Of a stretch of 64,000 nt of DNA, positions 53,817 to 62,699 are shown one piece after another. The stretch's first letter is position 1. Every line of letters starts with the position of its first letter. A program made the position numbers and the translations under genes. The DNA comes from Lactococcus sp. S-13 (lineage in GTDB: Bacteria > Bacillota > Bacilli > Lactobacillales > Streptococcaceae), in NCBI RefSeq assembly GCF_004210295.1, contig NZ_SDAK01000001.1, positions 186,001 to 250,000 on the forward strand, read 5' to 3'. A model generated the notes under the pieces. The model saw nothing but the letters and a program-made list of their open reading frames with translations, was not told where the DNA came from and searched no databases.

Positions 53817-55190
53817 ATGATAGCGTTGAAAAAAGCAGTTTCCCCCTCTTTGGATAAGGATTTAGTTCCCGTTTTTCTAACGGATGAGACCATGCGAGAG
53901 CGCAAGGCTATGCTTTGCTCCAAGATGAAAACCTTTGATTATGATTCGTTAGTTATTTACGCAGATTTAGAGCATGGTGCAAATTTTGAATATCTAACAG
54001 GTTTTCTTCCACGATTTGAGGAAGCGTTGTTAGTGTTACATCAGTCTGGAGAGAGTTTTCTAATCTTAGGAAATGAAAATTTAAATAAAGCAGACAAGTC
54101 CCGAATTCCTGCAAAAGCTATTCATCTCCCGCATTTTTCTTTGTCTAATCAACCGATGGATCCTGAGAAGAACCTTAACGAAGCTTTCCTTGCATGTGAT
54201 TTACCGTCCCATGGAAGAGTTGGTTTAGTTGGCTGGAAAAACTTTACGAGTCAAACAGAAGATAATAGGAGCTTATTTGATCTTCCTTATTTTATCGTAG
54301 AGACTTTATTCAAAATGTTTCCAAGCGTTACATTTTCGAATGCCACAGCACTTTTTATTGGTGAAGAGGGTGTGCGCACGACAAACAATGCTAATGAATT
54401 TGCGCATTATGAGTTCGGGGCTGCTTTAGCTGGAAATTGTATGTTGGAAACAATGAACCGAATCGAGATAGGCAAAACTGAGATGGAGCTGGCTACAAGC
54501 TTATCTGCTTTAGGACAAGCTCATAATGTTGTGACCATTTTAGCTAGTGGAGAACGCTTTGTGAAAGCAAATCTCTATCCCACGCATAAACAAATACAAT
54601 TAGGAGAACGCTTAGCTTTAACCACAGGCTATAAAGGTGGGCTGCAAAGTCGCTCAGGCTATGCCGTAGCAAGACAAGAAGAACTTCCAAAAGGCGAACA
54701 AGATTATCTAGAACGCATCGCGATTCCTTACTTTAAGGCTGTTAAAATCTGGTTGGAAACCATCAAAATAGGAATGAAAGGTCAAGAACTGTATCAAGCC
54801 ATAGAGGCTATCTTGCCTAAAAAGACCTATGGTTGGCATTTAAATCCAGGACATTTGACCGCTGATGAAGAATGGCTAAGCTCGCCCGTATACCCTGAAT
54901 CAACAGAGCTTTTGCGGAGTGGTATGCTGTTTCAGATTGATATTATCCCCTCAGTTGCTGGTTACAATGGCGTAAGTTGTGAAAGTGGGATTTTCTTAGC
55001 TGATGAAGCCTTACGAAAGGAAATTGAGCAGGAGTATCCTGCCCTGTGGCAAAGGATAAAAAATCGACGGGCTTATCTCATTGAGGAGTTAGGAATTCAT
55101 ATTTCTGAGGAAATCTTGCCTACGAGTAATATTACAGCTTATCTGCGTCCATTTTTATTGGATAAAAGTTCAATTTTGACGGCACGATGA
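53817..55190 (+). CDS. M24 (Xaa-Pro aminopeptidase-like) protein without the usual metal ligands
   Basis: A 457-residue protein with a creatinase-type N-terminal domain (YADLEHGANFEYLTGFLPRFEEALLVL) and a pita-bread C-terminal domain. GWHLNPGHLTADEEW keeps the histidine, FQIDIIPSVAGYNGVSCESGIFL the end region. Where active enzymes have two aspartates (VDAG...D..R), this has ALTTGYKGGLQSRSGYAVA, so both are lost. It may be a non-catalytic relative or use a different mechanism. AAAAGGAGAAG precedes the ATG. Confidence 0.75.
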   Translation: MIALKKAVSPSLDKDLVPVFLTDETMRERKAMLCSKMKTFDYDSLVIYADLEHGANFEYLTGFLPRFEEALLVLHQSGESFLILGNENLNKADKSRIPAKAIHLPHFSLSNQPMDPEKNLNEAFLACDLPSHGRVGLVGWKNFTSQTEDNRSLFDLPYFIVETLFKMFPSVTFSNATALFIGEEGVRTTNNANEFAHYEFGAALAGNCMLETMNRIEIGKTEMELATSLSALGQAHNVVTILASGERFVKANLYPTHKQIQLGERLALTTGYKGGLQSRSGYAVARQEELPKGEQDYLERIAIPYFKAVKIWLETIKIGMKGQELYQAIEAILPKKTYGWHLNPGHLTADEEWLSSPVYPESTELLRSGMLFQIDIIPSVAGYNGVSCESGIFLADEALRKEIEQEYPALWQRIKNRRAYLIEELGIHISEEILPTSNITAYLRPFLLDKSSILTAR

Positions 55191-55194
55191 ATAG

Positions 55195-55229
55195 AAAAAA
55201 GTTACTGACAGAGCTGTCAGTAACTTTTT
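55195..55229. terminator. Bidirectional terminator between the M24 and amylase genes
   Basis: AAAAAAGTTACTGACA-GAGC-TGTCAGTAACTTTTTA, a 16-bp stem serving two convergent genes. Its core TTACTGACA resembles a degenerate CTGACG repeat. Confidence 0.88.
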
Positions 55230-56709
55230 ATTCTCCTTCAAGCTCAGCCAGAGGATTAATTTTTGAAAGTAAGTCTTGGTCTATCCAGACAGAGATGCTC
55301 GCATCATCCACGTGAAATTCTGCGCCGCCTTTTTCGTCAAGGGTTACAGGGATAGTGTGTCTACCTAAAAGATCTACATATACTTTTCCAGCTTGAGATT
55401 CATTAACGATCATATATTTTGTTCCGCCCTTGCGGTTGGTTAAGAGTGTGGCTAGTCCAGTTTTTTCGCCCTCAATTTCGATTTCGTTTGTCCAACCAAT
55501 TCGATCCGCGTCATCAAAATAATCATACTCACTTACAAAGTCTGCATGACCGCATAAAGCAAGCATACGGCGCAGGTTTATACCGACAGGTTCAACATTT
55601 TGCTCTGGAATGCCATATAAATCTCCCCAAAATACACAAGGAGTTCCTCTTTTACGGAGTAAAATTAAGCCATAAGCTTGTTCCTTAAACCAAGGTTGAA
55701 CCCATGATTCAAGCGCTTGACCTTCTTGCGTATCATGATTGTCTACAAAAGATACCGCTAGTTCTGGATGACGTTCGATCATTGTATTGGCATAAATCCC
55801 TCGCATATCAAAATCGCCGTTAGTAGAAGCAGCTTGATCCAAATTAAAGTGAAGTGGCACATCAAAAAGTTGGATTTGACCGCCAGATTGGCTAAGATAG
55901 TATTCTAACTTTTCGATGTCATCTGACCAATACTCTCCGACAACAAAAGGTTCTTTCTCCATTTGTTGTTTGCGTTTATCAAGCCAGGTTTTGAAATATT
56001 CAAAGTCAATGTGCTTAATCGCATCAAGTCGGAAGCCATCAATCTTCGTTGTGTCCACAAACCATTTTCCCCATTTTTCAAGTTGGGCTACCGTTTCTGG
56101 GACACTAAAATCAAGGTCTGCTCCCATCAAAAAGTCAAAGTTATTATTCTCATCGTCGACGTTATCATCCCAATCATGACCTTCAAATTCAAGTATTTCA
56201 TTTTCATCTGTTCGTTCATCATAATCTACTCCTGTAAAATTATGCGAGGTCCAGATGTAGTCATCGTATTTCCCTTTTCGTCCTGGGAAAGTAAATTTGG
56301 TCCATACTTCAACGGCTTTGTCAGATTCGACTTCATTGAGGCGATCGTCTTCTGCTTTGACATCAGCTTCGATGGTTTCCGTTTCATCGGCACCCATCAT
56401 GTGATTAAAAACGATGTCTGCATAAGCTTCTAAGTCGTTTTCGTGGAGTTTATTGATTAGTTCAAGATAATCCTCTTTTGTTCCATATTTCGTAGAAACA
56501 GTACCTTTTTGATCAAACTCACCCAGGTCAAACAAATCATAAGTACCGTATCCCACATCTTCCATCCCTGAAGCTGCTTTAGAAGCTGGTGGAAGCCATA
56601 TTCCTGAGAAGCCCATTTTTTTAAAATCAGGGATAGTTTTGGTCAACTTTTTCCAGTGTTTTCCATCAGCGGGTAAGTACCATTCAAAAGCTTGCAAAAT
56701 GACTTTCAT
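55228..56709 (-). CDS. Cytoplasmic alpha-amylase (GH13)
   Basis: Cuts internal alpha-1,4 bonds of glucans. GH13 regions: ADIVFNHMMG (I), GFRLDAIKH with the nucleophile (II), VGEYW with the acid (III) and FVDNHDTQ (IV). No signal peptide, so it acts inside the cell, perhaps on stored or imported maltodextrins. 493 residues, typical of the GH13_5 group. GGAGATAATC precedes the ATG. Confidence 0.92.
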   Translation of the reverse strand: MKVILQAFEWYLPADGKHWKKLTKTIPDFKKMGFSGIWLPPASKAASGMEDVGYGTYDLFDLGEFDQKGTVSTKYGTKEDYLELINKLHENDLEAYADIVFNHMMGADETETIEADVKAEDDRLNEVESDKAVEVWTKFTFPGRKGKYDDYIWTSHNFTGVDYDERTDENEILEFEGHDWDDNVDDENNNFDFLMGADLDFSVPETVAQLEKWGKWFVDTTKIDGFRLDAIKHIDFEYFKTWLDKRKQQMEKEPFVVGEYWSDDIEKLEYYLSQSGGQIQLFDVPLHFNLDQAASTNGDFDMRGIYANTMIERHPELAVSFVDNHDTQEGQALESWVQPWFKEQAYGLILLRKRGTPCVFWGDLYGIPEQNVEPVGINLRRMLALCGHADFVSEYDYFDDADRIGWTNEIEIEGEKTGLATLLTNRKGGTKYMIVNESQAGKVYVDLLGRHTIPVTLDEKGGAEFHVDDASISVWIDQDLLSKINPLAELEGE

Positions 56710-56824
56710 AGATTATCTCCTTTAACTGTAAGCGACGAGGTTATTTCATATTATGTTTTTTAATTATCTATAGTATACACAAAAAGAAGATAAAGCCAAA
56801 AAAATATGTATTATTTATTTTACG

Positions 56825-56959
56825 CTAATCTAGTGCTTCTACGGAGCTATCAAACTCAATATCGGCAAGCGTTGTTGCCGTAATAAAAATGGTTGGTAAG
56901 TAAGGATCAACTGCGGATACTGCGGCAAGTGAGAGCAGTAAAAAATGTTTGAAATCCAT
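56825..56959 (-). CDS. Putative 44-residue peptide gene with a strong ribosome site
   Basis: On the minus strand a GGAGGT site stands six bases before ATG 56959, and the frame runs 44 codons to TAG at 56825. The peptide starts MDFKHFLLLSLAAVSAVD and is hydrophobic, with an acidic C-terminus (DIEFDSSVEALD). It lies upstream of the amylase gene on the same strand. I do not recognise it. Confidence 0.45.
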   Translation of the reverse strand: MDFKHFLLLSLAAVSAVDPYLPTIFITATTLADIEFDSSVEALD

Positions 56960-57147
56960 GATGTACCTCCAAAACTTAAGATTATAAATGATTGTAACAT
57001 AATATTCTGAATATTGGGTATTTTATATCTTGTTTTTGTGAACGAATTATTTGTTTTGCTCGTTCGATTTGATTTATAATGAACTTAGCAGATAATAGAT
57101 AGCTTGTTGAATACTATAGAAAATCAGATTTTAGAAAGTTGGTTATC

Positions 57148-57579
57148 ATGGATGAAAAGGAAAAACTCAGAGAAAAATTAAGTCCTCTGGCTTATAAAGT
57201 AACTCAGGAAAATGGCACAGAAGCACCTTTTACGAATGAATTTGACAATTTTTTTGAGCCAGGTTTATATGTTGATATCGTAAGTGGTGAACCTTTGTTT
57301 ACCAGTCTTGATAAATATCAATCAGGTTGTGGCTGGCCGGCCTTTACCCAACCCATTGAACGGCAGGCAGTCAAAGAAAAACGTGACCGTAGTTTTCTTA
57401 TGGAACGTACAGAAGTGCGTTCCAGTCAAGCTGACAGCCACTTAGGACACGTTTTTACTGACGGGCCATTGGATAGAGGAGGACTGAGGTATTGTATCAA
57501 TTCGGCTGCTTTACGCTTCATTCCTTTGTCGGATTTGGAAACACAAGGCTACGGCAGTTACCGTCACTATTTTGACTGA
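57148..57579 (+). CDS. msrB: Peptide-methionine (R)-S-oxide reductase
   Basis: Repairs oxidised methionine. [23 protein letters not shown] and the catalytic cysteine in [12 protein letters not shown] are typical. The zinc-binding CxxC pairs of some MsrB enzymes are absent. 143 residues from ATG 57148. It is a single gene with repeats after it. Confidence 0.93.
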   Translation: MDEKEKLREKLSPLAYKVTQENGTEAPFTNEFDNFFEPGLYVDIVSGEPLFTSLDKYQSGCGWPAFTQPIERQAVKEKRDRSFLMERTEVRSSQADSHLGHVFTDGPLDRGGLRYCINSAALRFIPLSDLETQGYGSYRHYFD

Positions 57580-57643
57580 TAAAATTTTTTCAAAAACCAA
57601 CCTGGCGTCATATGAGCCAAATTGGCGGTTGAGCAATTGAAAT

Positions 57644-57752
57644 AATCAGAGAAAATGCTGACGTAAATTTACGTCAGCATTTTTTCTTCCTGAAAGAGAT
57701 TACGTCAGCAAATTCTTTGAGCTGTCGGAGAATCCGTCAGTATTTTCTCTCG
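57644..57752. repeat. Cluster of CTGACG repeats after msrB
   Basis: A 32-bp perfect palindrome AAAATGCTGACGTAAA/TTTACGTCAGCATTTT at 57652-57683 is followed by ATTACGTCAGCAAATTC and GAATCCGTCAGTATTTTCTC. The first resembles the palindrome at 427-468 almost exactly. Confidence 0.9.
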
Positions 57753-57837
57753 CTTTTTATGGAAAAAATACATCGAAAGTCTGATTTTTTTAATTTCCAA
57801 ATCAGTTATAATAAAAAGAAAAGCCAAAGGAGCGCTG

Positions 57838-58206
57838 ATGATCAAAATTTATCAAAAATCACAAACCAATCAATCAACAGAACGCGTGCGCGACTGGCTG
57901 ACGGCGCGGGCAATTCCTTATCAAACGATTTCGAAGTCTTCGCTCTCAAAAGCAGACTTGATGCGTGTACTTTCCTTGTCTAACAAAGGTTTTGACGAAA
58001 TCATGGTTTCCGAGTCCAAAGCGCCAAAATTATACTCTCAACTGCGAAATTCTCGAGATTTGGAGCAAATGACGACGGATGAGATGATTCAATTTCTCTT
58101 AGAACACCCGCAACTTTTGCGCTCGCCGATTACCTTTGACGAACAGCGTTTACTGGTCGGCTACAATACGGATGACATTCGCACCTTCCTCCCAAGATTT
58201 CATTAA
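57838..58206 (+). CDS. Spx-like (ArsC family) protein lacking the redox cysteines
   Basis: A 122-residue member of the Spx/ArsC family: RDWLTARAIPYQTI, MRVLSLSNKGFDEIM, MIQFLLEHPQLLRSPITFDEQRLLVGYNTDDIRTFLPR. The N-terminal CxxC is replaced by KSQTNQS and no cysteine occurs in the protein. Such Spx paralogues occur in Lactococcus and act on RNA polymerase without disulphide switching; the target is unknown. AAAGGAG precedes the ATG. Confidence 0.85.
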   Translation: MIKIYQKSQTNQSTERVRDWLTARAIPYQTISKSSLSKADLMRVLSLSNKGFDEIMVSESKAPKLYSQLRNSRDLEQMTTDEMIQFLLEHPQLLRSPITFDEQRLLVGYNTDDIRTFLPRFH

Positions 58207-58243
58207 AAATAAAAAAGATATTCTTTGCTGAATATCTTTTTTT
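58207..58243 (+). terminator. Terminator after the Spx-like gene
   Basis: AAAAAAGATATTC/GAATATCTTTTTT hairpin. Confidence 0.88.
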
Positions 58244-58318
58244 GATTTTTAATCTTGATGTGAAAAAGAGTATAATAAGAAACAGAGAAATGAGTTTTTA
58301 AAAACAGAGGAGACAGTT

Positions 58319-59500
58319 ATGAAATTGTTGCACACGGCAGATTGGCATATTGGAAGAACTTTAAATGGTTATGATTTGCTTGACGAACAAAAACACGCCT
58401 TTGAACAAATCGTAAGCATTGCCAAAAAAGAAAAAGTTGACGGGATTATTATTGCGGGAGACCTCTACGACCGTGCTGTTCCTAGCACAGCTGCCGTAAC
58501 TGCTTTTAACGAAATGCTCAAAAGGCTTAATATTCTTGAAAAATTCCCCCTTTATATGATTAGTGGAAATCATGACGGCGCGAAGCGTCTCAATTATGGT
58601 CGTGACTGGCTTAGCTATAACAAGCTCTACCTCAATACCTTGCTAGAAGAAGCTTTTGAAGCGATAGAAACACCAGAAGCACAGTTATTTTTACTTCCTT
58701 TTTTTGATCCGATTGATGCTCGTATTTATTTTTCTCAAAAAGGTCAACCTGAAGAAGAAGTTCAAAAAATCAAAACAATCTCAGACGCAATGGCACTCGT
58801 CATTGAAAAAATGATTTCACAATTTACGCCTAACAAGAAACATATCCTTATCACTCACTTTGCCGTAACCAAAGGGAAAGAAGATGAGCTAGAATTAACC
58901 AGTGAAACCTTGTCAAAAGTAGGAGGACTAGCAAGCATCAGTGCCACTCAATTTGCTGCTTTTGACCACGTCGCCTTAGGACATATTCACACAGCACTCG
59001 CCTCGCCAAGTACTAAAGTTCAGTATTCGGGAAGTCCTGTAAAGTTCAATACCAAAGAAGCCAAAAATCAAAAAGGCGTTTATCTTTTAGAAATTTCTAG
59101 CGATGCACCAATTCATTCACGCTTCATTCCTCTCACGCCCAAAACCGATTTGATTGTTTTGCAAGAAAGCTGGGAAACCTTGATGGATAAGGAATTTTAC
59201 AGCAACTACCCTTGTCACAAAGCTTGGTTTGCGATTACTATCAAAGATTTTGAGCGCGTGGCTCACGCTGGAGAAAATTTACGTGCACAACTGCAAACGA
59301 TTTATGGCACCATCATCGAGCTGGATTATCAAGATAAACAACAAGCAGCCAAGAGAAAAGCAAGACAAAATATTGAAACGATGAGCAATGAAAAAATCAT
59401 TTCTAGCTTTTATGAGCGCGTGACTGGCGCCAAAATCAGCCCCTTTCAAACTAAAATTATCGAAAACACACTGATCAAACTTGAAGGAGAACAAAAATGA
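58319..59500 (+). CDS. sbcD: Exonuclease subunit SbcD (Mre11-like)
   Basis: Nuclease of the SbcCD complex that cuts DNA hairpins and ends. Phosphoesterase motifs LHTADWHIGR, AGDLYDRAVPS, SGNHDGAK, LITHFAV and GHIHTA. 393 residues. GAGGAGACAG precedes the ATG and TATAAT lies at 58271-58276. Its stop overlaps the sbcC start (ATGA). Confidence 0.94.
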   Translation: MKLLHTADWHIGRTLNGYDLLDEQKHAFEQIVSIAKKEKVDGIIIAGDLYDRAVPSTAAVTAFNEMLKRLNILEKFPLYMISGNHDGAKRLNYGRDWLSYNKLYLNTLLEEAFEAIETPEAQLFLLPFFDPIDARIYFSQKGQPEEEVQKIKTISDAMALVIEKMISQFTPNKKHILITHFAVTKGKEDELELTSETLSKVGGLASISATQFAAFDHVALGHIHTALASPSTKVQYSGSPVKFNTKEAKNQKGVYLLEISSDAPIHSRFIPLTPKTDLIVLQESWETLMDKEFYSNYPCHKAWFAITIKDFERVAHAGENLRAQLQTIYGTIIELDYQDKQQAAKRKARQNIETMSNEKIISSFYERVTGAKISPFQTKIIENTLIKLEGEQK

Positions 59501-62500
59501 AGCCTCTTTATCTGGAAATGAATTATTTTGGTCCGCACGAGCATTCCGTCATTGATTTTTCTCGACTTGATGAAGCTCCAATTTTTCTCATTAGTGGTGA
59601 CACAGGTGCTGGAAAGTCCACTATTTTTGATGCGATGACTTATGCTCTATTTGGGAGCACAACCAGTGAGCGTGAAGCCAAAGAAATGCGCAGTCAATTT
59701 GCAAATCCGTCGCAAAAGACAAGCGTTACATTTTATTTTGAACAGGGCAATTTTATCTATAAAATTAAACGCTGTCCAGACCAAGAAGTCAAAAAACAAC
59801 GTGGTGAGGGCACAAAGCTTGAAAAAAGTAGCGCCCAGCTCGCTGTTGTTGAATCCGTCAGTGGTCCCGAAACAAAAAATCTTGCCTCGAAACCCAGCGA
59901 TGTTGCCACAGAAATCGGAAATTTATTGAATCTCAATGCTGAACAATTCAAAAAAATCGTCCTCCTACCCCAAAATGATTTTTCAAAATTTTTAAAATCA
60001 AAAACCGATGAAAAAGAAGCTATTCTAAAGAAAATTTTTGGGACAGCCTTATTCACGAATTTTTCTCATGAAATCAAAGAACATTATCATGATGTTATCG
60101 AGCGCAATAAACAATTTGCAAATGCTCTAGAACTCCAATATCACTCTCAAATCTGGACAAAAGAAGAACAAGAAAAACTTGAAGCAAGTCCAGAAGCCGA
60201 TAAATTTACGCTTGTCACTTCTTTTCAAAAAAACAGAGTGCAGGAAAAAAAGCATCAAGAAGAAAAACTCTTAAGATTAAAAGAAGAAAAAGACAAAGCT
60301 GAAGCAAGCTACCAGAAGGCTTTAGAAATAAGCCAAAAATTCGCGCTCAAATCTCGTTATGAAAAAGAATATCAAGAAAAAATTAGCGAACAAAATGATC
60401 AATTTACCAAAAACAACCAGCATCTCAAGGAATTAAAATGGGCAAAGACATTTGGTGAAACCCTCACTCAACTTGAAAATTCCCAAAATGCCCAACTTAT
60501 ACATAAAGCCACCAAGAAAAAATACGAAGAAGAGGTGCGAAGAGAAAAAGAAAAAATCAGCCAAGCCCAAGCGACAGTTGAAACCCTCCAAACTCAAAAT
60601 GATAAATTCCTCAAAATAAAGGCAGAAATCGACCAACTCACCCTCCAAATTCCTCAAGCTCAAGAGGCCGAACAACTTCTTCGAGCAATAGAAGTCTTAC
60701 AAACGCAAAAATCAGCAGGAGAAGAAGAGTTACTACAGGCAAAAAAAGATCAAGAACATATCCAAGCCAGCATTTCTAAGCAAAAACAAGAAATCATCAA
60801 CAAAGAAACACTTGAAAAAGCCAAAGCAGAAGTTCTTGATTTACAACTTAAATTTAACAAAAATCTCCTTCCGATAGCCTCAGAATTGACAAGATTATCA
60901 AAAGAATCAAAAGGACTCAAAGAAGAGTTGGTTCAAGCGGAACTTGAAGAGAAAAAAGCTTTGCAAGACTTACAAAACAAACAAGAAGACTACCAGCTCA
61001 AAATAAAAAATCGCCGGAAGTTAATGATTGCTCAGCTCCAAAAAGAACTTGTTGCTGGCGAGCCTTGCCAAGTTTGTGGAGCAACAGAACATCTGCTCAT
61101 TCATCCAGTAGAGGTATCGGATGAAACGCTAAAACAAGCGATTGATGAAGTAGACCAAAGTCAAAAAGATTTTGCGACTGCCCAGGCACGCTATTCTCAC
61201 GCTCTAAAAAATAAAACAGACCTTCAAGAAAAGCAAAAAGCCAAGACAGAGGAAATTAAGCAAAAACAAGCTGATCTCAGCCGTTCATACCACACGTTTT
61301 GTTCAGGGAAAAATTTTGTTTTCCCCCTTGATTTTGACGAAAAAAGCATTGAAAATCAGCTCCAAAAAGAATTAAGGGCTATTTCTGATCAAGAAGTACT
61401 CAATAAAGCACGACAAAATCAAATAGAAATCCTTCAAAAGCAACTTCATGAAGAAGTCGAAAAAGAAATTCAAAAAATTTCTCTTCAACTCACAGAGATT
61501 AACTCCAAAATAGAAGTTCAAAAGAAAAGTTTAGACAGTAAAAAAGCATTCGTTTCTAGTGAAAATCTGAAAGCACGTAAAAGAGATTTAAATGAAGAAC
61601 TCGATAGCTATCTTCGAGCGGTTGAAGAAGGGCGACAAGAACTAACCGAGTTAGAAAAGCTTCACGAAAGAACGCAAGCAAAACTCGAAGAATTAGAAGA
61701 GCAAATTAAGAGAGCTGATCAAACAATAAGCAACTGTCAAAGCGAAATTGCACAAAAAATGGCCGCTTCTGCTGCATTGAGCCAAGATCTTGAACTTATA
61801 AAAAATTGGTTATCAGAAGACTTGGAAGACTTATCTAATCAGATTCAAACCTACCAACAAGATAAAGTAAGAATAGAATCCGAAATTCAAAAATTGGAAG
61901 AAGCTTTAAAAGATTGTGAGCCACCAGAGCTTGAAAAACTTAAGGTTTATAAAGATAATAGGGATACTGAACACCTCAAAGCTGCTCAGCTTTTCTCTTT
62001 AAGTGAGGAAGCAGTAGAAAGAGTCAATCATTTACACGAAAAATTAAAAAAAATCCTAGCCAAGCAAGGAAATTTAGCAACTGAAACCGAAGAAATAACA
62101 AAACTATGGAACGCAATCAACGGAAAAACTCTTGATAAGTTAAAACTTGAAACGTTTGTTGTCCAGACTTATCTCGAAAAAGTATTAGAATATGCAAATA
62201 ATCATTTTATCAATCTCCTCTCTAATCACCGCTATCAATTTGAACTCTCAGAAACAGTAAAAGGTAACGGTAGTCAAGGTTTGGCTATCAATATTTATGA
62301 CAATGAGACCGGCGCAACGCGTTCATCCAATACTTTATCCGGAGGAGAAACATTTATTGCCGCCTTATCCATTGCGCTTTCTTTAAGTGAAGTTGTCCAA
62401 AATTCAACAAATGCCGTGCAAATTGATGCTCTGTTTGTGGATGAAGGTTTTGGATCACTTGATCACGAAACGCTCCAAAAAGCTATGACAGCTTTAGAGC

Positions 62501-62628
62501 AAATCGGTGAAAATCGGATGGTTGGTGTTATTAGCCATGTCGAAGCAATGAAAAAATCAATTGGTCAACAACTCTTAATCACAAAAATTGGTGACGGGCG
62601 CAGCAAAGTTGAGCTAATCAATCGCTAA
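59497..62628 (+). CDS. sbcC: Exonuclease subunit SbcC (Rad50-like)
   Basis: SMC-type ATPase. Walker A SGDTGAGKSTIF, long coiled coils around a zinc hook AGEPCQVCGATEH (about residue 525), then signature TLSGGETFIAALSIALSLSE and Walker B LFVDEGFGSLDHET. 1043 residues. SbcCD recognises palindromic DNA, which the repeats of this window form in quantity. Confidence 0.94.
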   Translation: MKPLYLEMNYFGPHEHSVIDFSRLDEAPIFLISGDTGAGKSTIFDAMTYALFGSTTSEREAKEMRSQFANPSQKTSVTFYFEQGNFIYKIKRCPDQEVKKQRGEGTKLEKSSAQLAVVESVSGPETKNLASKPSDVATEIGNLLNLNAEQFKKIVLLPQNDFSKFLKSKTDEKEAILKKIFGTALFTNFSHEIKEHYHDVIERNKQFANALELQYHSQIWTKEEQEKLEASPEADKFTLVTSFQKNRVQEKKHQEEKLLRLKEEKDKAEASYQKALEISQKFALKSRYEKEYQEKISEQNDQFTKNNQHLKELKWAKTFGETLTQLENSQNAQLIHKATKKKYEEEVRREKEKISQAQATVETLQTQNDKFLKIKAEIDQLTLQIPQAQEAEQLLRAIEVLQTQKSAGEEELLQAKKDQEHIQASISKQKQEIINKETLEKAKAEVLDLQLKFNKNLLPIASELTRLSKESKGLKEELVQAELEEKKALQDLQNKQEDYQLKIKNRRKLMIAQLQKELVAGEPCQVCGATEHLLIHPVEVSDETLKQAIDEVDQSQKDFATAQARYSHALKNKTDLQEKQKAKTEEIKQKQADLSRSYHTFCSGKNFVFPLDFDEKSIENQLQKELRAISDQEVLNKARQNQIEILQKQLHEEVEKEIQKISLQLTEINSKIEVQKKSLDSKKAFVSSENLKARKRDLNEELDSYLRAVEEGRQELTELEKLHERTQAKLEELEEQIKRADQTISNCQSEIAQKMAASAALSQDLELIKNWLSEDLEDLSNQIQTYQQDKVRIESEIQKLEEALKDCEPPELEKLKVYKDNRDTEHLKAAQLFSLSEEAVERVNHLHEKLKKILAKQGNLATETEEITKLWNAINGKTLDKLKLETFVVQTYLEKVLEYANNHFINLLSNHRYQFELSETVKGNGSQGLAINIYDNETGATRSSNTLSGGETFIAALSIALSLSEVVQNSTNAVQIDALFVDEGFGSLDHETLQKAMTALEQIGENRMVGVISHVEAMKKSIGQQLLITKIGDGRSKVELINR

Positions 62629-62685
62629 GTATTCAACAGGCGTTTAATAAAATTCAAGATGAAAATTAGGAAGTGGGATGCTTTG

Positions 62686-62694
62686 TGGTATAAT
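62686..62694 (+). promoter_or_regulatory. Extended -10 before the rRNA methyltransferase gene (leaderless candidate)
   Basis: TGGTATAAT ends five bases before the ATG at 62700, so transcription should begin at about the start codon. Confidence 0.55.
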
Positions 62695-62699
62695 AAAGT

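Noticed and set aside
57455-57475. CTGACGG in msrB as a repeat copy
   Set aside because: It codes the conserved FTDGP motif of MsrB and lacks the repeat flanks.
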